Shown piece by piece: positions 1 to 4,574 of a DNA stretch of 12,237 nt (positions are counted from its first letter, which is position 1; each line of letters starts with the position of its first letter). Below the pieces are notes generated by a model. It was not told the DNA's origin, ran no database searches, and saw nothing but the letters and a program-made list of their open reading frames with translations. The position numbers were made by a program, and so were the translations under genes. Source of the stretch: a bacterium (GTDB lineage Bacteria; Patescibacteriota; Microgenomatia; JAADGY01); NCBI GenBank assembly GCA_013152165.1, contig JAADGY010000091.1, forward strand, positions 1 through 12,237, written 5' to 3'.

Positions 1-79
1 TTTTGCTTATCGGGGAAGATAAATCTTTGTTTTGGTTTGTTTTTTTGTTTCTTTTCGTTGCCCCTGTTTTTTAACCTTT

Positions 80-136
80 CCGAGGTTGATTAGGAATATT
101 CAACCTCCGAGGTTGAATATTCCTATACAACCTCGG
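80..136. repeat. 57-nt interrupted palindrome (cruciform-like)
   Basis: The inner arms TAGGAATATTCAACCTC (91-107) and GAGGTTGAATATTCCTA (109-125) are perfect reverse complements around a single base at 108. After a 2-nt mismatch on each side, the symmetry resumes with CCGAGGTTG (80-88) and CAACCTCGG (128-136). The same CCGAGGTTGA also occurs as a direct repeat (80-89 and 107-116). No T-tract follows on either strand, so it is a poor intrinsic terminator. It could be a cruciform, a protein binding site or a repeat-element end. Confidence 0.85.
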
Positions 137-165
137 GAGTTTGGGGGGTGGAAAGAGCGGGAGGG
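135..165 (+). other. G-rich run with G-quadruplex potential
   Basis: Four G-tracts lie in a row: GGG at 135-137, six Gs at 143-148, GGG at 159-161 and GGG at 163-165. The loops are 5, 10 and 1 nt. The 10-nt loop is longer than the usual 7-nt limit, so folding is possible but not assured. Confidence 0.35.
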
Positions 166-227
166 TTGGCTTTTGTGGATGGGGAAACTTAAGTGAGAAA
201 AAAAAGGAAAGGGGAAAAAGGAAAGCA

Positions 228-259
228 AACACTACACCATTATATAGTGCTGTAGTGTT
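228..259. repeat. Palindromic repeat, copy 1
   Basis: This is a 32-nt near-perfect palindrome with outer arms AACACTACA (228-236) and TGTAGTGTT (251-259). One internal mismatch (237/250) and one G-T pair interrupt the symmetry. Its core, 230-257, matches 303-330 at 24 of 28 positions. All differences between copies lie outside the shared CACTACAC and TATATAGTG blocks. It could be a transcription factor operator, a REP-like element or a stem-loop in a leader transcript. Confidence 0.8.
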
Positions 260-302
260 GTTGCCTGGAGGCAGAGAGTTTTGTTTTTCTATCCCTTATT
301 TT

Positions 303-330
303 CACTACACTACTATATAGTGGTGTAGTA
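303..330. repeat. Palindromic repeat, copy 2
   Basis: Second copy of the repeat at 228-259, 73 nt downstream and in the same orientation. The segment 304-329 is a 26-bp palindrome with arms ACTACAC/GTGTAGT, broken only by one T-G pair (311/322). A short hairpin, TGCCT-GG-AGGCA (262-273), lies between the copies. Confidence 0.8.
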
Positions 331-414
331 AAAGTTGGGGGTTGGTTTTCACAATTTAAGGAGTGAAAAAAAGGATTAAAAGGGGGAGATGTGGTTGATT
401 GATAAAATTGGGGC

Positions 415-444
415 TTGACATTTCACGGGTTTGTGTGAAAAGAT
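415..444 (+). promoter_or_regulatory. Likely promoter of the tasA-like operon with an embedded inverted repeat
   Basis: A consensus TTGACA (415-420) is followed after 18 nt by AAAGAT (439-444), which is preceded by an extended -10 TG (436-437). The spacer carries an inverted repeat TTTCAC (421-426) and GTGAAA (435-440), well placed for a repressor between -35 and -10. A similar pair, TTTTCAC (346-352) and GTGAAAA (363-369), lies upstream. The predicted transcript start is near 451, giving a leader of about 70 nt. Confidence 0.55.
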
Positions 445-485
445 AGATTAACCTTTCAGCCTGCCCTCACGAGAAAAACTCTTGC

Positions 486-518
486 TTAAAATTTTCAAGT
501 TCAAAATTTTAAGGAGGG
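486..518 (+). promoter_or_regulatory. AT-rich hairpin abutting the ribosome binding site
   Basis: TTAAAATTTT (486-495) and AAAATTTTAA (503-512) are perfect reverse complements separated by 7 nt. The 3' arm shares its last two bases with the strong Shine-Dalgarno AAGGAGGG (511-518), which lies 2 nt before ATG 521. This fixes the start of the first gene at 521 rather than the upstream TTG at 482. The AT-only stem could melt easily and modulate initiation; that role is inferred. Confidence 0.6.
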
Positions 519-520
519 TT

Positions 521-1201
521 ATGAAAAGGTTTTTACCTATCTTTGTTTGGTGGGGGGTTGGCGTTGTTTTGTTCGGAATGGGGCTTATCGGAGCTTACTC
601 TTATTTCTCCAGCGAAACCCAGATAACTGATAATACTTTAAGCTTTGGCACGCTGGTGATGAAGCTTGATGATAAATATGATAGTTTGACGGCGGTGTGG
701 AACGGAAGCAACTTAAAACCAGGTGACAGCATCAGCGGCAGTTTCAAAGTATCAAACAGCGGTTCTCTAGAAGCTGAAGCTTTGGGGCTGGGCTTTGCCA
801 ACAGCGGCTTTAAAACCAGCAACTCGCCGACCCTGGATTATAAATTAAGATTGACCAGTTTAAAGTATGACGGGGTCGAGCTGATAAAGGCGGTCGAGGC
901 GGCGTTGGCCGGAGGCGATAAGCTAGCTACCACCGGCGGTGTAACTATCACAGCCAATCTAAATAATGGTTTGGCTGATCTAGAAACGGTTAGCGATGGA
1001 TATTTAAGTTTGGGAGAGTTAAATAACAAAGAGATTATTATCAAATCGGCTGGCGGGGGAGGATTGAATGGCTTAAAGGCTTCATCAGGAGCGGATGTCA
1101 AGATTGAGCTGATGTTCGTGCCGGGAAGCAACGATAATGACTACCAAGCCGATGCGGTGGTGACCAATATAACCGGGACTTTGTATCAGGTAGCGCCGTA
1201 A
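521..1201 (+). CDS. TasA/camelysin-like secreted fibre protein (SipW substrate)
   Basis: A 226-aa secreted protein resembling the TasA/camelysin (CalY) family, whose members form extracellular fibres. The N-terminus has a basic start (KR), a hydrophobic stretch at residues 5-25 and then AYS-YFSSETQ, the pattern of SipW-type signal peptides, with cleavage likely after Ser27. It continues TDNTLSFGTLVMKLDD, the family's 'gNtf.aGtLdl' motif. NLKPGDSISGSFKVSNSGS matches the usual 'lkPGd..sgtf.v.NtGs' segment, and DNDYQADAVV near the C-terminus matches the family's 'n.yQgdsv' strand. No LPXTG motif or C-terminal membrane segment is present. The start at ATG 521 is chosen for its strong Shine-Dalgarno. 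The adjoining sipW-type gene supports the assignment. Fibre formation is inferred from the family, not visible here. Confidence 0.85.
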   Translation: MKRFLPIFVWWGVGVVLFGMGLIGAYSYFSSETQITDNTLSFGTLVMKLDDKYDSLTAVWNGSNLKPGDSISGSFKVSNSGSLEAEALGLGFANSGFKTSNSPTLDYKLRLTSLKYDGVELIKAVEAALAGGDKLATTGGVTITANLNNGLADLETVSDGYLSLGELNNKEIIIKSAGGGGLNGLKASSGADVKIELMFVPGSNDNDYQADAVVTNITGTLYQVAP

Positions 1202-1203
1202 CA

Positions 1204-1665
1204 ATGATAAACCGAGAGGCAGTTTTAAGCGTTATATTGGGGGCGGCGATTTTGCTTACAGGATGGGGGCTTGTTAATAGGATGAGCTGGTGGCCGTGGC
1301 TTTTGGTAAGCGTTAATTCGGGATCGATGCGGCCAAGTTTGAATACAGGAGATTTAGCGGTGATTGATAAAAGGGCTAAAGTTGGCAAGGGCAAGGTGAT
1401 TTTGTTTAGGAAAAGAAGGCGGTTTGTACTGCATAGGCTGATTGACCAGCAAGGCGATATGCTTGTTACTAAAGGCGATGCTAATTCTAGCGCGGATTTG
1501 TTTCGAGTTAAAAAAAGCGATGTTATCGGGGTTTTGCTGGTTAGGATACCAAAGCTTGGATATTTAAGCTTGGTCGGCAAGTTTAGACAAACAGCTTGGT
1601 ATGTGTGGTTTGGCATTTTAATTGCAATGATTGGGCTTTGGCTTTTTTATGAAGAAAAAAATTAA
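1204..1665 (+). CDS. sipW: SipW-type (ER-type) signal peptidase I
   Basis: A 153-aa membrane serine protease of family S26B that removes signal peptides from TasA-like proteins. An N-terminal membrane segment (residues 7-24) precedes VNSGSMRPSLNTGD, with Ser41 of SGSM as the nucleophile. The HR pair at 77-78 supplies the base: like SipW and eukaryotic SPC peptidases, this enzyme uses His77 where the common bacterial SPase I uses lysine. KGDAN (90-94) and Asp98 match the conserved box D/E region. A second membrane helix (about 133-148) ends the protein, as in SipW. Length is typical for this type. It starts 2 nt after the tasA-like stop with only a weak ribosome binding site, so translational coupling is likely. 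It should process the upstream protein and possibly the downstream LTD protein. Confidence 0.92.
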   Translation: MINREAVLSVILGAAILLTGWGLVNRMSWWPWLLVSVNSGSMRPSLNTGDLAVIDKRAKVGKGKVILFRKRRRFVLHRLIDQQGDMLVTKGDANSSADLFRVKKSDVIGVLLVRIPKLGYLSLVGKFRQTAWYVWFGILIAMIGLWLFYEEKN

Positions 1666-3790
1666 GTTTTTAAGACTGGCTTGCGGTTTGTTTTTAATCT
1701 TTTTTGGAAGCTTTATTGTTTTGGGAGGCAGTTTAGTTAAAGCCGAGGCGTTTTTCTTTGATCAGGCTTATGTTCAAAATAATTTAATTGCTATGGGGGA
1801 TTGGACGGCGCCGGAGTCGGTGGATGACATCAGCTATCCACTGCCGGCTTTTATTAACTCGCGGCTGTTTGATGTTTACACGATCAGCAGTGACGCTGTC
1901 AGCCGGGTGGTTGAGGTGTCGTTGTATTACAGTTATGGCAATTTGACTGATTACAATTTTGTTTTGTACAAAACCTTAAAAAGCAGCCAGGGAGATTTTA
2001 TTGCCGGCAAGGATGTAAATTTAAAGTTCGAGTTTAATTCTCCGATGGGAGACGGCCATTATGATTTGGCGATTGTGGCGGTGGATGAATACGGCAATCA
2101 AGAGAGCCTGCCGGTAGCCGGCGGCATGAGTTCGAACCTTATTAGTATTGACGTTGACACAACGCCGCCGGTGACGGCGTTAAGTTTGGGAGAGTCCGAT
2201 AGCGGCAGGTTTATGTCAAATGACGAAGAGGTCAGCGGCGGGTTTGAAGCCTCGGACACCTCCGGCTGGCGGTGGGGAGGGGATAGTCCAAGCGGCCAAA
2301 AATTAGAAAATAATGTTGGCTTGGCTCATACAGGAGAAGGCATGTTTAGGTTAGGCTATGATGGGGCCAACAACCAAATCAGCACTGATTATCTGGAAAA
2401 AGACTATATTTTAACCAAGACAAGCCTTTTGTCATTTTGGTGGCGGTATATTTCTGAAGATTATGTTGATTTTGATTATTTTCGCGTCCAAGCTTTTAAT
2501 AACCAAAAAAGGGTAAAGATTTTAGATTATGGTTTGGATGTGATGGACCCGCCTTATGATACCGGCTGGCGGGAAAGTTCTTATTGGTTTGATTCTTCAT
2601 GGGTGGGCAAGGATCTGACTTTAAGGTTTGAAATGAAAAATAGTTTGGACGATCAATATCCATCAAAAGTTTTAATCGATGACGTCCGCTTTGTGCCAGA
2701 CACAGCCCATTTTATAGCCGAAACCAAGGATTTGAAGTTTATGGCCAAGGATGCTTCCGGATCCGGGGTGGCGGTGATTAATGTTTGTCTTGACGGGGTG
2801 TGCGACCAGTATTCTCCCGATCCAGCGGATGATGAGATTGCGGTGGGGCCGGTGGCGGTTGGCCAAGTTCAGATAGATTACTGGAGCCAGGATGATTTAG
2901 GCCAAACCGAGGCAACCAAAAGCGCTGTTGTTACTGTTAAAGAAAGCCTAACCGATGGAATGATAGAGGCAACTGATGCTGATTTTGATAAAAACATTGT
3001 TTTAAATCAGTTTTTGCCGAATCCGGAACCTGGCTTAGGCCAAGGCAATGACAGCGATGCGATGCCGCTTGGCGAGTGGGTGGAGCTTTACAACCGGCAG
3101 CAGAGCCGATCCATCGATGTAGCCGGCTGGTATATCTTGGACGAGGCGGGCAACAAGGTAGTGTTAACAGCTGATCGGACAATAGCGGCTGATACGTTGA
3201 TTCCGCCTAGGAGCAAGCTGGTTTTTTATTTAAACAAGGCAATGTTAAACAACAGCGGCGATACGGTGTTTTTGTACAATGACAATGACGTTTTGATTGA
3301 TAAGATGGCCTATAAGACGGTGGTTGGCGGCAAAAGTTGGAAAAGAGAGCCGGATGGGTTTGGCGGCTGGAGCGATCCGGAAGTGGAGGCTCCAACGGCC
3401 AGCCAATCCGGCAGTTTGGTTTTGAAAGAGCCGGCTAAGCCGGCGACACCAAGCGCTAAGCAGGTTGAGTTTAAAGAAAAAGAAGCCAGCCCGGCGGGAC
3501 AGCCGGTTTTAAAGGAAACAGAGCCAAAACCAATTGCGCCTTCCCCTACCCCGACGATTAACCAAGCAGAGCCAACACCGGCCAGTGATCAGGCGGAGCC
3601 GGAAGCTGATAACAAATTCCAGCCAAGCGAGGCAGCGGCAAAGCCGGCGGCCAAGGCTGGCGATGGTGAAAAAACAAACCAAGACCAGGATAAAACGGAG
3701 GAGATTAAGGAGGAAACGCCGGCGGCGGCGGCGGATGAAGTGGACGAGGCTTTACCAACAGCTTCTAGCTCAGGCGAGGTGGAGCTATGA
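1649..3790 (+). CDS. Secreted multidomain protein with lamin tail domain
   Basis: A 713-aa exported protein. Residues 1-34 are a signal peptide (MKKKIKF plus hydrophobic core, ending VKAEA). The mature start FFFDQAYVQNNLIAMGDWTAP resembles the SipW-substrate motif 'yFsD.e...Nt..aGtw', so SipW processing is plausible. Residues 36-180 look like a beta-rich Ig/cadherin-type region (YDLAIVAVDEYGN, then DTTPPVTA). Residues 190-352 resemble a jelly-roll MAM/carbohydrate-binding module (GGFEASDTSGW to VLIDDVRFV), followed by an Ig-like stretch at 355-440. Residues 450-580 form a lamin tail domain (IVLNQFLPNP, GEWVELYN, DVAGWYILDEAGN). The last 130 residues are a Pro/Glu/Lys/Ala-rich disordered tail without membrane anchor or LPXTG. 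ATG 1649 overlaps sipW by 17 nt; an in-frame TTG at 1631 is less likely because it would spoil the signal peptide start. Likely a surface adhesin or matrix component; the ligand is unknown. Confidence 0.8.
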   Translation: MKKKIKFLRLACGLFLIFFGSFIVLGGSLVKAEAFFFDQAYVQNNLIAMGDWTAPESVDDISYPLPAFINSRLFDVYTISSDAVSRVVEVSLYYSYGNLTDYNFVLYKTLKSSQGDFIAGKDVNLKFEFNSPMGDGHYDLAIVAVDEYGNQESLPVAGGMSSNLISIDVDTTPPVTALSLGESDSGRFMSNDEEVSGGFEASDTSGWRWGGDSPSGQKLENNVGLAHTGEGMFRLGYDGANNQISTDYLEKDYILTKTSLLSFWWRYISEDYVDFDYFRVQAFNNQKRVKILDYGLDVMDPPYDTGWRESSYWFDSSWVGKDLTLRFEMKNSLDDQYPSKVLIDDVRFVPDTAHFIAETKDLKFMAKDASGSGVAVINVCLDGVCDQYSPDPADDEIAVGPVAVGQVQIDYWSQDDLGQTEATKSAVVTVKESLTDGMIEATDADFDKNIVLNQFLPNPEPGLGQGNDSDAMPLGEWVELYNRQQSRSIDVAGWYILDEAGNKVVLTADRTIAADTLIPPRSKLVFYLNKAMLNNSGDTVFLYNDNDVLIDKMAYKTVVGGKSWKREPDGFGGWSDPEVEAPTASQSGSLVLKEPAKPATPSAKQVEFKEKEASPAGQPVLKETEPKPIAPSPTPTINQAEPTPASDQAEPEADNKFQPSEAAAKPAAKAGDGEKTNQDQDKTEEIKEETPAAAADEVDEALPTASSSGEVEL

Positions 3791-4521
3791 AAACAGCGGC
3801 TGGGCGGCTGATTATTGTTTCGGTCTTTGTTGGCTTGAGCGGTTTTTGGATGGGAAGTATTAAGGCTGAGGATGTTCAGGTGGTTTGCCAGGAAAACCAA
3901 TGCCGGCCGGACCAGGTGCAGGGCAAGCTAAGCTGGTCGAATATTGCCCCCGGGCAGAATCGATCATTCGAGGTTAAGATTGTTAACAAAGACAAGTTCA
4001 AACAATCGGCCAGTTTAAGGTTGAGTTTGGATAAAGCTAAGGAGGCTGGGGGGTTAAAGTTCAAGGTCAAGGAAAGTGATAGGGATATTTTCGAAGGCTA
4101 CTTAACCAAGCCGGTAGTGTTAAATTTGGGGGAGTTAAAAGAGGGCCAGGAAAAATTGATTTATTTGATTATAACCAGCGATGATCAGTTGGATAACAGC
4201 TGGCAGGGGGCCAAAGTAAACTTGACCAGCAATCTATATATGGAAAGCCAAGAATTAAACGAACAAGAACCAAGTGAATCGACTGCGGCGGGCGAAGGCG
4301 GCAATAACCAAAAACCGCCGGCAAGAAAGGTAAAAACTAATAAGATTTTGAGCAATCTGGGATTAAGCCAGGTACTTGGCAAACAAAGCCAGGAAGCTAT
4401 ATCGGCAACCAGAGCGGCCAAGATAGCCAAAAGCAGGTGGCGGTGGTGGCTGGCGATCGGCGGCGCCATGATGCTGGCAGGGGGTTGGTGGCTTAAAAGG
4501 CGGCTTGATAAGGATGTTTGA
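3787..4521 (+). CDS. Membrane-anchored beta-sandwich protein, TasA-locus accessory
   Basis: A 244-aa protein with an N-terminal signal segment (residues 7-27, ending IKAED). An extracytoplasmic domain of about 120 residues follows, with alternating strands: GKLSWSNIAPGQNRSFEVKIVNKDKF and NLGELKEGQEKLIYLIIT. This resembles the 'PGq...f.v.v.N' pattern of TasA-like and DUF916-like sandwiches. Two cysteines (Cys34, Cys39) near the mature N-terminus could form a disulphide. A polar linker (160-215) leads to a C-terminal membrane helix (about 217-237) and a basic KRRLDK tail. There is no LPXTG. Its ATG overlaps the LTD stop (ATGA), and GAGGTGGAG supplies the ribosome binding site. By position it may anchor or nucleate the fibre, as TapA does in Bacillus, but no sequence homology to TapA is claimed. 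Confidence 0.65.
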   Translation: MKTAAGRLIIVSVFVGLSGFWMGSIKAEDVQVVCQENQCRPDQVQGKLSWSNIAPGQNRSFEVKIVNKDKFKQSASLRLSLDKAKEAGGLKFKVKESDRDIFEGYLTKPVVLNLGELKEGQEKLIYLIITSDDQLDNSWQGAKVNLTSNLYMESQELNEQEPSESTAAGEGGNNQKPPARKVKTNKILSNLGLSQVLGKQSQEAISATRAAKIAKSRWRWWLAIGGAMMLAGGWWLKRRLDKDV

Positions 4522-4531
4522 ATTCTATAAT
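4505..4531 (+). promoter_or_regulatory. Possible promoter for the 761-aa membrane protein gene
   Basis: TTGATA (4505-4510) and a perfect TATAAT (4526-4531) are separated by 15 nt, shorter than the usual 17. They lie at the end of the preceding gene, and the predicted transcript start is near 4538. The ATG at 4575 has no Shine-Dalgarno. A five-codon frame (ATG 4556 to TAA) precedes it and repeats the ATGATAGA found at the real start. Confidence 0.4.
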
Positions 4532-4574
4532 AGTGTTGAAAAAAAATAAGAGGGCATGATAGACTTGAAATAAT

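Larger units (their letters stand above)
1..520. other. Long non-coding leader region upstream of the tasA-like operon
   Basis: No credible coding region was seen on either strand in these 520 bases. The first 80 bases are T-rich and may be the tail of an upstream unit. The rest holds a 57-nt interrupted palindrome (80-136), a G-rich run (135-165), two related palindromic repeats (228-259 and 303-330), short TTTTCAC/GTGAAAA motifs, a likely promoter (415-444) and an AT-rich hairpin against the ribosome binding site (486-512). This much inverted symmetry is unusual next to the tightly packed genes downstream and suggests a regulatory or replication-related role. The function is inferred; only the symmetry is observed. 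Confidence 0.7.

Noticed and set aside
80..136. Long hairpin as a rho-independent terminator
   Set aside because: No T-tract follows on either strand; the arms are far longer than a terminator needs.
228..330. Two similar palindromic repeats as a CRISPR array
   Set aside because: Only two copies, 45 nt of sequence between them with its own hairpin, no further repeats and no cas genes.
482..520. TTG at 482 as the start of the tasA-like protein
   Set aside because: It would place the Shine-Dalgarno inside the coding sequence and add a non-signal-like extension; ATG 521 has AAGGAGGG just upstream.
3534..3863. Arg/Lys-rich 109-codon open frame
   Set aside because: It is a shifted-frame reading of the repetitive Pro/Glu/Lys tail of the LTD protein, with no independent start signal.
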